Positions 1 to 8,837 of a DNA stretch of 64,000 nucleotides are shown here, in pieces. Origin of the DNA: Sphingomonas leidyi. GTDB taxonomy: Bacteria > Pseudomonadota > Alphaproteobacteria > Sphingomonadales > Sphingomonadaceae. The stretch lies in the NCBI RefSeq assembly GCF_011761945.1, contig NZ_JAASQV010000001.1, positions 806,001 through 870,000 of the forward strand, in the 5' to 3' direction. Both the position numbers and the translations under genes were made by a program. Each line of letters starts with the position of its first letter. The first letter of the stretch is position 1. A model generated the notes under the pieces. The model was not told where the DNA came from. It worked only from the letters and a program-made list of their open reading frames with translations, and searched no databases.

Positions 1-786
1 GCCGGTCGCGACGACGATTGCGGTGGCGGTGCCGCTAACGACATTGGTGCCCATGAAGCAGATCGTCGGCAGGTCGAGCGCATTGGCGTCATCGTTGGTC
101 GCCGCGGTGGCCGATTTGCCGGCCACTGCGCCCAGGGTGTCATATTTCTCGACCGGCAGCGCTTCCCCGGTCAGCGCCGCCTGGCTGACGAATAGATCGC
201 GCGATTCGAGCAGGCGTATATCGGCGGGAACCATGTCGCCGGCCGAAAGCTGGACGATATCGCCGACAACGATCTCCGCCATGGGAATCTCGCCGGTGCG
301 TGGCGCGGCATCGTCGTCCCTGCGCCGCCGCACCGTGGCAGTGGTGCGCACCATCGCCTTCAATGCATCGGCCGCCTTGCCGGAGCGATACTCCTGCCAG
401 AAGCGCAGCAACGCGCTCAGCATCACCATCGTCACGATGATGACGACGCCGGTATAGTCCGCAGTCTCGCTCTCGCGCAGCGGAATGATGATATCGGTTA
501 TCGACGAAATCGCCGCCAGGGTCATCAGCACCGCAATGAATGGATTGGCGAAGGCATGCAGCAGTTGGAGGGATATGGGCGGGCGGCGATCGTGCGCGAC
601 TTCGTTCGGCCCATCCTTGGCCAGGCGGGCTGCCGCTTCCGCCTCGGTCAGGCCGTCACCGCTGGCGCGGAAGTTGGTGAGGGTCGTCCCAACGCTGTTC
701 CGCGCCTCGCGGATTGCGCGCACCGACAGCGTGAGGTCGCGGGAGCGCTTGGGAGCGGCTGGTATAGCCTTGGTCATCGGGTTCAT
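1..786 (-). CDS. mgtA: Magnesium-translocating P-type ATPase, N-terminal part (runs off window)
   Basis: The first 262 residues of a P3B-type ATPase that would import Mg2+ across the inner membrane. After a basic cytosolic N-terminus come a cation-ATPase N-domain (about 35-75), two membrane segments (about 80-128) and the actuator domain, with LTGEALPVEKY near 205-215, which is close to the MgtA/MgtB form of the TGES motif. The phosphorylation (DKTGT) and ATP-binding domains lie beyond the window edge, so the rest is inferred. The chosen ATG has GGAAG eight bases upstream; a second ATG three codons later is possible. A Ca2+-type P2 ATPase is the alternative, but the ALTGEALPVEKYDT block favours the Mg2+ group. 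Confidence 0.85.
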   Translation of the reverse strand, partial: MNPMTKAIPAAPKRSRDLTLSVRAIREARNSVGTTLTNFRASGDGLTEAEAAARLAKDGPNEVAHDRRPPISLQLLHAFANPFIAVLMTLAAISSITDIIIPLRESETADYTGVVIIVTMVMLSALLRFWQEYRSGKAADALKAMVRTTATVRRRRDDDAAPRTGEIPMAEIVVGDIVQLSAGDMVPADIRLLESRDLFVSQAALTGEALPVEKYDTLGAVAGKSATAATNDDANALDLPTICFMGTNVVSGTATAIVVATG

Positions 787-1282
787 GTCGCTTCTTCCGG
801 ATAGGATCGGAGACGGGGCCGCGATCAGCGCGGGGCCCTTTGCTGGCGTTCGGTGGTCGGCGCCGGACTCTCTGCCGCCGACGCGATCCCGCGGCCTGCA
901 ACCCAGGGAATGTTCCCGTGGATGGAGCGACGGAGCAGTGGCGTTCGGGATTGCGTCTTTTCTGGGCGGCGGGATGGCGGCGCGTGATATTGCGCTTCTG
1001 TCGGTATAGTCATGGTGTACCTCGCTGCAGCGCCGCCGCGCTGTCAGCGAGAAGCCGGAAGGTCAGCTTCTGTTGAACAGCGATGGCGACGCGGATTCTC
1101 GACTACTGTCGCATGGCATGTTCGTTGGCTCCTCAAGCAACCGAGGGCGGTTGGCTCTGAAGTTTCTGAAGTCTTCCTAGATCAACGGAAGGGTTTCGAC
1201 ATCGATACGTCCGTTTCCGTCGACATATCCTGGTATCTTCTGCATATACGAAGGTATGCGCCGGCCGTGGAGCGGCCCGGCC
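787..1282. other. Gene-free stretch upstream of mgtA
   Basis: About 500 bases between the mgtA start and the 3' end of the next minus-strand gene. Open frames here lack ribosome-binding sites and protein-like composition. It should hold the mgtA promoter and 5' leader. There is a GC-rich imperfect inverted repeat around 814-833 (GGGGCC/GGGCCC), but I cannot assign a known Mg2+ riboswitch. The part from about 1130 to 1260 looks less GC-rich than its surroundings. Confidence 0.5.
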
Positions 1283-1957
1283 TCAGTCCGCCTGGGGCAG
1301 CGCATCGAGCTGCGCCTGATAGTTCGCGATCAGCGCGGGATCGGCGTCGTTGCGGCGCTTGGCGATGAATGCCGCCAGCGCGCGCCGATATTCCGCGATA
1401 AAGGCCTTGTTGTTCGGGCTGGCCGCGAATTGCGCCGCGGCCTTCTCTACCGGCCTGCGATCCTCCTCGAGGAGATACTCTTTCCCATAGGGCGACAGGT
1501 CGCGCATGATCACGAAATTGCGCGGAAGCCCCGGAATATATCGGATCGCGAACATCTCGCCCTTGGGTGGGATCATGATGGCGTTCGTGATGGGATAGAT
1601 GCTGGCGGACATGGTATCGAAGCGCGTTACCACGTCGTTGCCCTCCGCCGTCTTCACCACCGCGTCATAGGCCCAGATACTCTGATCGTTCAGGGTGGAG
1701 CTGGTTTCCTCGGACTGGGTGATGACCGCCGTTCCATCGACTCCGAATGCTTCCAGAAACAGTGCATTGAAGATATGCGCGGTGAAGAGGTTGATCGGGC
1801 CATAGATGAAGAAGACCAGGATCAGCCCGTACCAGCCGCCGCTTCCGCGCCATTTTGCCAGCAGATGGGCCAGCAGCACCCCGATGAGGACGAGGACCAG
1901 CTAGGACCAGAAGGGGTGATGGGTGAGAAAATATGAAATTGCCGAGAGGATGACCAT
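1283..1957 (-). pseudogene. Membrane protein of unknown function, interrupted by an in-frame TAG at codon 19
   Basis: Reading from the ATG at 1957 (AAGG six bases upstream) gives an 18-residue start, a TAG at 1903-1901, then 205 more in-frame residues. The stop falls in or beside the first hydrophobic segment (LVLVLIGVLLAHLLAKW follows it). A second membrane segment (GLILVFFIYGPINLF) and a soluble C-terminal domain of about 160 residues ending in a charged, Ala-rich helix come next. The uninterrupted downstream frame can only restart at a GTG (1879), which removes half of the first membrane helix. Function unknown; the RYIPGLPRNFVI part faintly recalls DUF3592-like proteins, which I cannot verify. 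It is the last gene of a small minus-strand group. A sequencing error or a restart at the GTG are alternatives to a true pseudogene. Confidence 0.55.
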
Positions 1958-2008
1958 GGCGGACCTTGTCGGGGGAAGGGAGCCGGTGCCGTACGTCGTG
2001 CGGCAGCG

Positions 2009-2533
2009 CTATGGGGTGCGCGACTTCTCGTAGCGATCGAGCGCTTCCTGATCGGCCTTGAGGACGAACTCGCACATGAGCAGCGTCTTGCCGGGCAGTG
2101 AAGGGCTCTCGCGCGCGACGATCGAAACAATGCCCAGATCGGGCTGCGGCTGCTGATCCTGGGGCAATGCGCGGGAATAGCCCTTGGTCGCGGTGCCGAG
2201 CAGCGTGGAGCGCTCCTTCGTCAACCGATAGCGCTCGGCCAGCGCATCGGCCTGGAGCCCTTCGATCAGAACGCCCACAGCAGTGCCCGCGAAGATGACC
2301 TCGCTGCTCCTGAAGCCGTCCTGCCCGAGTGCGTGCGGCAGCTTGTAGACATAGGCGCCCAGCATCGAGCCATCGGGCTTGGCAAGCTTCTCGGCGGCCT
2401 CATAGAGTGCCGTGGCCGTGTCCGTCGTATAGGGCGGCTTGCAGAGCGCGGCGTCGTAGAACGGGTCCGCCGATGCGGGCGTGGCGAGGAGGGCTCCCCA
2501 CAGGATCGGGGCGGCGAAAAGGGTGCGAAGCAT
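2009..2533 (-). CDS. Secreted protein of unknown function
   Basis: A 174-residue protein with a clear Sec signal peptide (MLRTLFAAPILWGALLATPASA, cleavage after ASA near residue 22), so it is probably periplasmic. I do not recognise the mature part; it is mixed alpha/beta in look, with two cysteines far apart (CKPPY near the N-terminus and LMCEFVLKA near the C-terminus). The ATG at 2533 was chosen because GGGAG lies five bases upstream and the signal peptide starts there; the frame stays open further upstream but without signal-peptide character. It lies 34 bases after the 2568-3137 gene and 51 bases before the interrupted gene, all co-directional, suggesting one transcript. Confidence 0.65.
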   Translation of the reverse strand: MLRTLFAAPILWGALLATPASADPFYDAALCKPPYTTDTATALYEAAEKLAKPDGSMLGAYVYKLPHALGQDGFRSSEVIFAGTAVGVLIEGLQADALAERYRLTKERSTLLGTATKGYSRALPQDQQPQPDLGIVSIVARESPSLPGKTLLMCEFVLKADQEALDRYEKSRTP

Positions 2534-2567
2534 CGATACTCCCATGCTTGATACGGGGTTGAGGGCG

Positions 2568-3137
2568 TCATTTCGGCCAGGGATTCGGCTCTGCCGGGCA
2601 GGCATGCTGTCTCACCTCGAGCCGGACGATGTCGTTGTGCCCGCGCATGTCGTCCCGGACATAGCCGACCCGGACCCAGGAATCGGCATGGACCAGGCCG
2701 CCGCTCGGCTCGACCCGATGATAGCCGAGCCGAACCTCGTCTGCGGCATAGAGGAATTCCTGTCCCGCGACACTCCAGTGCTCGAGGCCGGAATCCGCTT
2801 CGCTCGGGTTTGCCAGTCCCGGATGGAACCGATCGAGGCACCCTTCGACGCTGGCGAACTGGCCGCTCCGGACCAGGGCTCTCACGGCCTGGGTGTGCCG
2901 GATATCGTGCCAGGTCATCCACGCCGCCCCGGCCGCCCAGGCCAGTGCGATCGGCAGGTAGAACAGCATCCGCCATGGCCTGCGCCAGCAGACGTACAGC
3001 ACTATCCCGACCAGGCTCAGGCCGGCCGTCAGGAAGAGCAGGTCGAAGGCATAGGCCGGCTGGATCAGATCGGGCTGCCTGGTCAGATCGAAAACGTCCA
3101 GAACCCCCCATCTCCCCTGCGGCGCCGCGGCAGCCAT
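2568..3137 (-). CDS. Two-helix membrane protein of unknown function
   Basis: A 189-residue protein. Two hydrophobic segments (about 28-46, AFDLLFLTAGLSLVGIVLYV, and 50-66, LFYLPIALAWAAGAAWM) are joined by a short basic loop (CWRRPWR), followed by a soluble domain of about 120 residues with several Trp, Asp and His and a C-terminal VRQHACP. No family recognised. The topology (two helices then a soluble domain) resembles the interrupted gene at 1283-1957. The start at 3137 is chosen because protein-like sequence begins there; GGGA four bases upstream is a weak site. It heads a three-gene minus-strand group with the secreted protein behind it. Confidence 0.6.
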   Translation of the reverse strand: MAAAAPQGRWGVLDVFDLTRQPDLIQPAYAFDLLFLTAGLSLVGIVLYVCWRRPWRMLFYLPIALAWAAGAAWMTWHDIRHTQAVRALVRSGQFASVEGCLDRFHPGLANPSEADSGLEHWSVAGQEFLYAADEVRLGYHRVEPSGGLVHADSWVRVGYVRDDMRGHNDIVRLEVRQHACPAEPNPWPK

Positions 3138-3237
3138 CGGTCCCAGCCCATATGAAATCGCGACGCGGCGATCGGTTGCAGGCGACGGCCAAAAAACCGA
3201 CGCTCCCGGATTTGGCCCGCGGGGAGGGAGCGGCTGC

Positions 3238-3423
3238 CTATAGCAATGCCTCCAATGCCTGGATGATCGGCCGGTCGCCGAGGCGCGGTCTGTCGCCATA
3301 GCCGGCGACCGCACGCTGCAAGACCCGCTCGTGGAGACCTGGATCGGTCTCCCGCAGCTCCGCGACCAGCGCGCGCAGATAGGCATAGGCAGCCAGGCCG
3401 TAGGTTTCCGGGGCGTGCGACAT
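3238..3423 (-). CDS. Small soluble protein of unknown function
   Basis: A 61-residue protein, mostly helical, reading MSHAPETYGLAAYAYLRALV at its start and GDRPIIQALEALL at its end, with no signal peptide or membrane segment. The ATG has GGAAG eight bases upstream, the best ribosome-binding site among the in-frame starts; the longer frame upstream is Arg-rich shadow sequence. I do not recognise a family. It is 100 bases upstream of the two-helix membrane gene on the same strand and may lead that group. That it is a gene at all rests on the ribosome-binding site and a normal protein-like composition. Confidence 0.5.
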   Translation of the reverse strand: MSHAPETYGLAAYAYLRALVAELRETDPGLHERVLQRAVAGYGDRPRLGDRPIIQALEALL

Positions 3424-3509
3424 GGGCGGTCTTCCATCGGCTCTGAAAGGGGACGGGGATCGGTAATGCCGATGCGAGCCATTGTCGAAGCCCGTCGCGA
3501 CGGGCCGGC

Positions 3510-4622
3510 CTAGGCTTCGGCACGCGCTTCCCTTTGCCATGCGCGCAGGCCGCGCAACGCGGCGACGTGCATCGAACGGCCGATCTCCACTACCTGCGCG
3601 CGCCATGCCGGATCCGCCGGATCATAGGCCGCGCGCAATCTCGCCCGCAGCGCCGAACGCAGATCCGCACTCCCCAGTTCGAGCCCCAGGCGCAGCCACC
3701 GGTCGATCATCACCGCTTCGAATGCCTCGAAATTCGAGACGGTGCCGATCTCGATCGGCGCGCCTGCGATCTCGATATGCGGTGCCAGCCGGCGCAGGCC
3801 CGGCAGGAGCAGCCCGGACCAATCCGGCGTCTCGCCCGAATCGAAGGCCTCGTCCTCGCCTTGCAGCCCCTGATCGGCCCACCAGCGCGCCATCCGGTTT
3901 CGCGGCGCCGTGCGGGGCGCATCGAGCGCGACGACCAGCGGGCGGCCATAGTCGCCGAAGCCGGTGTGCCATTCGAGATAGGCCATGCGGCGACAGGCGG
4001 AGAGTTCGCTCTCGACGATCCGCGCGAATGCCGCGTGCGACGGCGACGGCCGGACGCCGCCAAAGCCGATGCCGTTCGGATGGCTGTGCTGCCCGCCGGT
4101 GAACGCCGTCAGCGCCGCCGCCGCGCCCAGTTCCTCGGTCATCGACTGGAACAATGCCCCGACCCGGCTCGACAGGCCGTCGTCCCAGCGATCGGGACAG
4201 ATGGTGTCGTGCACGCGGGCGTAATGGGGGTTGGATCGCAGCGGCGCATCGAAATCGCAGAAGTTGCGTGAGAGATCGACATTGTCGGCATCGGTCCGGT
4301 GGCCATGCGAAACGCCCCAGGGGTTGAGCGCGTGGATCATCACCAGGTTGCAATCCTCCCCCAGCTCGCGCGGATCGAACATCGCGGCAAAGGCGCGCTG
4401 CGCGGCGGACCCGGCATGGCCTTCCGCCCCGTGCACTCCCGAGATCGACAACAAGGTGCCGGACGCGCCCGCCGGCCCGACGACCGCCCAGTCGACGCTC
4501 AGCGCTTCGCCCTGGGCGCCGACCCCGGGGAGGGATGCGGACCCCAGCCGCCCGCCCAGTCGCTTCATCGCGGCCCGGAAGGCGCGCCGTGCCTCCGCAT
4601 AGCTCTCGGCGAACAGCGCCAT
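3510..4622 (-). CDS. DUF2817 zinc-carboxypeptidase-like hydrolase
   Basis: A 370-residue protein of the DUF2817 family, related to M14 carboxypeptidases and succinylglutamate desuccinylase. Visible motifs are SGVHGAEG (His64 and Glu67, zinc ligands), NVDLSRN (114-120, substrate-binding Asn/Arg), GGQHSHPNGIGFGG (176-189, the family hallmark) and LEWHTGFGDYG (His219, probable third zinc ligand). It should hydrolyse an amide or peptide bond next to a carboxylate in the cytosol; the substrate is unknown. It is the last gene of a five-gene minus-strand run, starting three bases after the MFS transporter stop, so it probably acts on a product of the same pathway. Full length for the family. Confidence 0.85.
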   Translation of the reverse strand: MALFAESYAEARRAFRAAMKRLGGRLGSASLPGVGAQGEALSVDWAVVGPAGASGTLLSISGVHGAEGHAGSAAQRAFAAMFDPRELGEDCNLVMIHALNPWGVSHGHRTDADNVDLSRNFCDFDAPLRSNPHYARVHDTICPDRWDDGLSSRVGALFQSMTEELGAAAALTAFTGGQHSHPNGIGFGGVRPSPSHAAFARIVESELSACRRMAYLEWHTGFGDYGRPLVVALDAPRTAPRNRMARWWADQGLQGEDEAFDSGETPDWSGLLLPGLRRLAPHIEIAGAPIEIGTVSNFEAFEAVMIDRWLRLGLELGSADLRSALRARLRAAYDPADPAWRAQVVEIGRSMHVAALRGLRAWQREARAEA

Positions 4623-4625
4623 GGC

Positions 4626-5780
4626 TCAGCGCGGCGCCGCGGATCGATCGGCAGCGAACAGCGGCACGGTGAACAGGAAGCTCATCAGATACAGGCCGGC
4701 CGCGAGGAAGCCGATCATGTGCGCGCCATAGCCGGCCAGGGTGGCGCCGATCGCCGGCCCGATCGCGGAGCCCAGCGCGAGCAGGGCGGCTCCCATGCTG
4801 CTCCAGCGGCCGCTGCGGTCGAGCCGGGCCAGTGCGCCCAGGATGAAGGGCAGGCCGAAGAACCAGGCGGTCTTGACGATGATCGCGCCTGCCACATAGG
4901 CGGCCATCAGCGGCATCGCGAGCAGCAGCGCCGAGGCGATCAGGCCGGCAAAGGCCAGGGCATTCGGCCCGCGCTGGCCGAAGCGGTGCCCGGCCGCCAT
5001 CGACAGCAAGGCGCCGGCGATCGCGCCGAGCACCGAAATGCCGAGCAGCACGCCCACCTGGCTGCGATCGAGACCGACCGTCAGCCCCATCCGCTCCTGG
5101 AACGACCATAAGGTGGTATGGCCGGCATAGAGGCAGAGCAGCGCCAGCGCGCCGCAACTGGCTGGAACGTTGATGGTCAGGCCGCGCGCGATGGGGCCGG
5201 CATGCGCCTCTTGCGCCGGGCGGGGCGGTGGCGGGATCAACCGCGTGCAGGCGAGGCCGATCGCCGCGACGACCGCCAGGATCGCGACGATGCCCGTCAG
5301 GCCGAAGGTCTGGGCGATCCATCCCGACAGGGCGAGGAGCAGGGCGGCATAGGCCAGGTTGACGAAGGTGGCTATCGCCCAGACCCGCTGCGGATCGGCA
5401 CGCCCGGCATAGGCGGCGAACACCGTCGATGCAGTGAAGCCCATCGCCAGGCCAAAGGCAGCGCGGATCGCCAGCAACGGCACGAAGCCGCCCGCCCTGG
5501 CGGTCAACAGGCTGGTGACGATCATGACCGCGAGCCCGATCGCGGCGAGCATCGGGCGCCGCGCCCGGTGCAGGACGAGGTAGAAGAGCAGCAGCCCCAG
5601 CGCATAGGCGCCGTTCTCCGCGGCCAGCGCCAGGCTCGCCTGCGAGGCAGTGAGGCGAAGTTCGTCGATATAGAGGCCCAGCATCACCGGGCTCAGCGTG
5701 GCGCTGGTCATCGCGCCGGTGCCGATGACGATCAATGCGGCCAGGCTGGTCCGCGATTCCCTGGGCATGTCAGACTGCAT
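4626..5780 (-). CDS. MFS transporter of the catabolic locus
   Basis: A 384-residue inner-membrane transporter with about 12 hydrophobic segments and no large soluble domain; the central loop (about residue 185, RLIPPPPRPAQEAHAG) separates two six-helix halves. Family: major facilitator superfamily; the substrate cannot be read from sequence. Its first codons overlap the end of the aldehyde dehydrogenase gene by 11 bases, and the DUF2817 gene follows within three bases, so it is translationally linked to the pathway. The likely role is uptake across the inner membrane of whatever the TonB receptor at 11375 brings into the periplasm, or export of a product. Confidence 0.85.
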   Translation of the reverse strand: MQSDMPRESRTSLAALIVIGTGAMTSATLSPVMLGLYIDELRLTASQASLALAAENGAYALGLLLFYLVLHRARRPMLAAIGLAVMIVTSLLTARAGGFVPLLAIRAAFGLAMGFTASTVFAAYAGRADPQRVWAIATFVNLAYAALLLALSGWIAQTFGLTGIVAILAVVAAIGLACTRLIPPPPRPAQEAHAGPIARGLTINVPASCGALALLCLYAGHTTLWSFQERMGLTVGLDRSQVGVLLGISVLGAIAGALLSMAAGHRFGQRGPNALAFAGLIASALLLAMPLMAAYVAGAIIVKTAWFFGLPFILGALARLDRSGRWSSMGAALLALGSAIGPAIGATLAGYGAHMIGFLAAGLYLMSFLFTVPLFAADRSAAPR

Positions 5781-7245
5781 GCGCGATCGCCTGGGGCGTG
5801 GTGAAGGCGGCGAGGCCGGCGAGCCCGCCCTCGACTCCGAAACCGGATTGCTTGCGCGGCTCGAACGGAGTGCCCAGCGCCACGCCCGGCCGTGCTCCGG
5901 CCGTGGCGATCACGTCCACCGATCCCACCCGCAGACCGGCGGATATCCGCGCGGCCGCGTCCCGATCCGCGCCCCAGATGGTCGCCGCAAGGCCATAGGG
6001 GCCATCGTCCGCAAGCCCGATCGCTTCGTCCAGATCGGCATATTCCTGCAGCGTAAGCAGCGGGCCGAATATCTCCTGCTGGACCAGCGCGCCATCCTGT
6101 GGCGGGCCCAGCACCAGTTCGGGCGCGGCATGGAAGCCGTTCGCCGGCAGGCCCTCGGGCACGGTCGACAGCGGCACCACCCGGGCCGTGCGGCGCGCAA
6201 TCTCCCGAAAGCCCTGGACGGTGTCATATTGCTTGCGGCTGGCGAGCGGCCCCAGCCGCGTCGCCGGATCGCGCGGGTCGCCCACCGGCCAGTCGGCAGC
6301 CGCAGCGCGCAGCCCTTCCACCGCGGCGTCCAGGCCGCCCCTGGGCACCAGCAGCCGGGTCCGCGCCGAACACCATTGGCCGGTGTTCCAGAAGGCGGCG
6401 GCAAAGACGCCCGGCCAGATCTCGGGCCGGTCGATCATGTCGGGCAACACCAGCTGGGGCGACTTGCCGCCGCATTCCATCGTCAGCGGCTTGAGCGACC
6501 GCGATGCCGATGCCCGGATGATCGCCTGGCCCGTCGATGTCGAACCGGTAAAGGCGATCATGTCGACGCCGGGATGCGCCGCGAGCGTCGCGCCGGTCGT
6601 GTGTCCGGCCCCCGGCACCACGTTGAATACGCCGGGCGGCAGGCCCGCTGCGCTTGCCAGCTGGGCGAGCAGGACGGCGGACCGCGGCGACAGTTCCGAC
6701 GGCTTGAGGACGAGCGTATTGCCGGCCGCCAGGATGGGGACCGCGCGGATCAGCACATTGGCGGTGGGGAAATTCCACGGGGTGATCGCCCCGATCACTC
6801 CGCGCGGTCGCCGGATCGCGCCCTCGGCGATCTCCTCGAGCGCGGGGATCATGCTGGCATAATGGCCGATCAGCAGCGGCCCCTGTGCGATCAAGGTCCT
6901 GGCATCGGCCACCGGACGACCGACTTCCAGCGTTTCCAGCCAGGCGAGCTGCTCGACTTCCTGGGCAATGCGCGCGGCCCAGGCCAGCAGCAGCGCGGCG
7001 CGCTCGGCGCCGTCGATCCTGCCCCAATCCCCCCGCAAGGCGGCGCGCGCCGCGACCACCGCCGCTTCGACCGCGGGCGCGCCGCCATCGCTGAAGTCTC
7101 CGGACACCGCGCCGGTCGTCGGATCGACGCTGACGATCGGATTCCCGCCAAATGCCCGGGCCTCGCCCCGGATCCAGGCGTGACCCAGCGCTTTCGGCAG
7201 GGGCGTATCCCATGCCGGGATATTCCGGGCGGCCGGAGAATTCAT
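5770..7245 (-). CDS. NAD(P)+-dependent aldehyde dehydrogenase
   Basis: A 491-residue member of the ALDH superfamily that oxidises an aldehyde to a carboxylic acid. Visible signatures are PWNFP (156-160), the KPSE cofactor region (181-184), FTGSTSTG (232-239), the general base Glu257 in MECGGKSP and the nucleophile Cys292 in GQWCSA. All key residues are present and length is normal. The ATG overlaps the stop of the GMC oxidoreductase gene as ATGA, so the two are translationally coupled. This supports sequential oxidation of an alcohol to an aldehyde (GMC) and then an acid (ALDH). The natural substrate is not identifiable from sequence. Confidence 0.92.
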   Translation of the reverse strand: MNSPAARNIPAWDTPLPKALGHAWIRGEARAFGGNPIVSVDPTTGAVSGDFSDGGAPAVEAAVVAARAALRGDWGRIDGAERAALLLAWAARIAQEVEQLAWLETLEVGRPVADARTLIAQGPLLIGHYASMIPALEEIAEGAIRRPRGVIGAITPWNFPTANVLIRAVPILAAGNTLVLKPSELSPRSAVLLAQLASAAGLPPGVFNVVPGAGHTTGATLAAHPGVDMIAFTGSTSTGQAIIRASASRSLKPLTMECGGKSPQLVLPDMIDRPEIWPGVFAAAFWNTGQWCSARTRLLVPRGGLDAAVEGLRAAAADWPVGDPRDPATRLGPLASRKQYDTVQGFREIARRTARVVPLSTVPEGLPANGFHAAPELVLGPPQDGALVQQEIFGPLLTLQEYADLDEAIGLADDGPYGLAATIWGADRDAAARISAGLRVGSVDVIATAGARPGVALGTPFEPRKQSGFGVEGGLAGLAAFTTPQAIAHAV

Positions 7246-8837
7246 GAAGACGTTCCGATCAGGTCTGCGGCCTTGTCGCCGATCATCATGGCGGCGGCCT
7301 GGGTGTTCCCGCTGATATGGCGGGGCATGATGGAGGCATCGGCGACGAAGAGCCCCTCGACGCCGCGGACCCTGAGCGCCGGATCGACCACCGAGCCGGC
7401 ATCCGATCCCATCCGGCAGGTGCCGACCGGATGATAGAGCGGTGTCGCGAGGCCGCGGATCTGGCGCTCGGCCTCGGCATCGTCGGCATTCAGGTCGGGC
7501 CAGCCGATCCGTTCCTCGACATAGTCGCGGAATGCCGGCGCATCGACGATCCGGCTGCACAGCGCCACGCCGCGACGCAGGGTCGCGACATCCTCGGGCG
7601 CGTCGAGCAACCGGGGAAAGATCAGCGGTGCGGCGGTAGGGTCGCTGCTCGCCAGGTCGATCCGGCCCTTGCTTAGCGGATGGTTCACGCTGGCGACGAC
7701 GCTGACCATCGGAAACGGCGCCAGCTTGCGTTCGGCGTCGCGGCCGAACGGCGTGAAGTGGATCTGGATGTCCGGCGACGACAGCCTGGCCAGGGTTCGC
7801 GCGAAGCCGACCGCCTGGGCCGTCGGTGCGGCGGCAGGGCCCTTTCCCGCCAGCCAGAGCAGCAGCGCGCGTGCCATTCCAGCCAGATTGGCCTGCTGGT
7901 TGAGGGTGGGGACCGATACCCTGAGCCCCATCCAGATGCCGGCATGCTCCATCAAGTTGCCGCCGACCTGGGGCGCGTCGACAAGCACGGGAATGCCGAG
8001 CGCGCGCAGCCGGGCGGCCGGGCCGATTCCCGACAGCATCAGCAGTTGCGGCGTATGGATCGCGCCACCGGACAGAATGACCGCCCTGCGCGCGAAGACG
8101 CTGCGGACCATGCCGCCCTGTTCGAACTCCACGCCGATCGCCCGGCCATTCTCGAAGATCACCCGCCGCGCCCGTGCCCCTTCCAGCATCCTGGCGGCGC
8201 CGCTCGAAATCGCGGGCTTCAGAAAAGCCGTGTAGCTGTCGTGGCGGCGGCCCCTCCTGGCCGAGCTCTGCACATGGCCGATGCCGTCCTGCCGCACGCC
8301 ATTGGTGTCGGGATTGAACGGCAGGCCCGCTTCGCCGGCCGCTTCGATGAAGCGCGGCGTCAATGCATGGACATAGGGCAGGGGAGACACGTGCAGCGGC
8401 CCGGTGGCGCCGCGAACCTGGGATTCGGCATCGCCAACGGTTTCGATGCGCCGGAAATAGGGCAGCAGGTCGCGATAGCCCCAGCCTGGCGCGCCGAGAT
8501 CGCGCCAGGCATCGAAATCCTCGGGCGCGCCGCGGACGAAGATCATCCCGTTGATCCGCGTGCTGCCGCCCGGGCCGAGCCCCCGGGGCCAATCCTCGGC
8601 CCGGTCGAGGCGGCTTGGATCCGGCTGGGAAACCAGCTTCCAGTCGTAGAAGGGGTGGCCGTTGGTATGGATCGTCGCGGCGGGGATCGCTTCGATCCGC
8701 AGCCGGCCGGCGCGCCCCGCCTCCAGCACCGCGATCCTGGTTCCCGGCAGGTTCGCCAGCCGCCCGGCCACGGCGCAACCGCTCGCGCCGGCGCCGACCA
8801 CGACATAGTCGAAATGCTCCCCCGCGGCCTCGGTCAT
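7242..8837 (-). CDS. GMC-family FAD-dependent alcohol oxidoreductase
   Basis: A 531-residue glucose-methanol-choline oxidoreductase. The N-terminal dinucleotide-binding motif GAGASG (15-20), the GGSTRINGM signature (about 90-98), SGGAIHTPQLLMLSGIG (second GMC signature) and the C-terminal catalytic pair His469 (LYHPVGTCRMG) and Asn511 (ISGNTQ) are all present. It should oxidise a primary alcohol and pass electrons to a membrane acceptor rather than oxygen, as choline and polyethylene-glycol dehydrogenases do. It overlaps the amidohydrolase gene upstream and the aldehyde dehydrogenase gene downstream by four bases each. Choline dehydrogenase proper is less likely because no betaine genes accompany it. 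Confidence 0.9.
   Translation of the reverse strand: MTEAAGEHFDYVVVGAGASGCAVAGRLANLPGTRIAVLEAGRAGRLRIEAIPAATIHTNGHPFYDWKLVSQPDPSRLDRAEDWPRGLGPGGSTRINGMIFVRGAPEDFDAWRDLGAPGWGYRDLLPYFRRIETVGDAESQVRGATGPLHVSPLPYVHALTPRFIEAAGEAGLPFNPDTNGVRQDGIGHVQSSARRGRRHDSYTAFLKPAISSGAARMLEGARARRVIFENGRAIGVEFEQGGMVRSVFARRAVILSGGAIHTPQLLMLSGIGPAARLRALGIPVLVDAPQVGGNLMEHAGIWMGLRVSVPTLNQQANLAGMARALLLWLAGKGPAAAPTAQAVGFARTLARLSSPDIQIHFTPFGRDAERKLAPFPMVSVVASVNHPLSKGRIDLASSDPTAAPLIFPRLLDAPEDVATLRRGVALCSRIVDAPAFRDYVEERIGWPDLNADDAEAERQIRGLATPLYHPVGTCRMGSDAGSVVDPALRVRGVEGLFVADASIMPRHISGNTQAAAMMIGDKAADLIGTSS

Noticed and set aside
787..1282. Mg2+ riboswitch upstream of mgtA
   Set aside because: I could not match the leader to a known Mg2+ riboswitch by eye; only a short imperfect GC-rich inverted repeat is visible.
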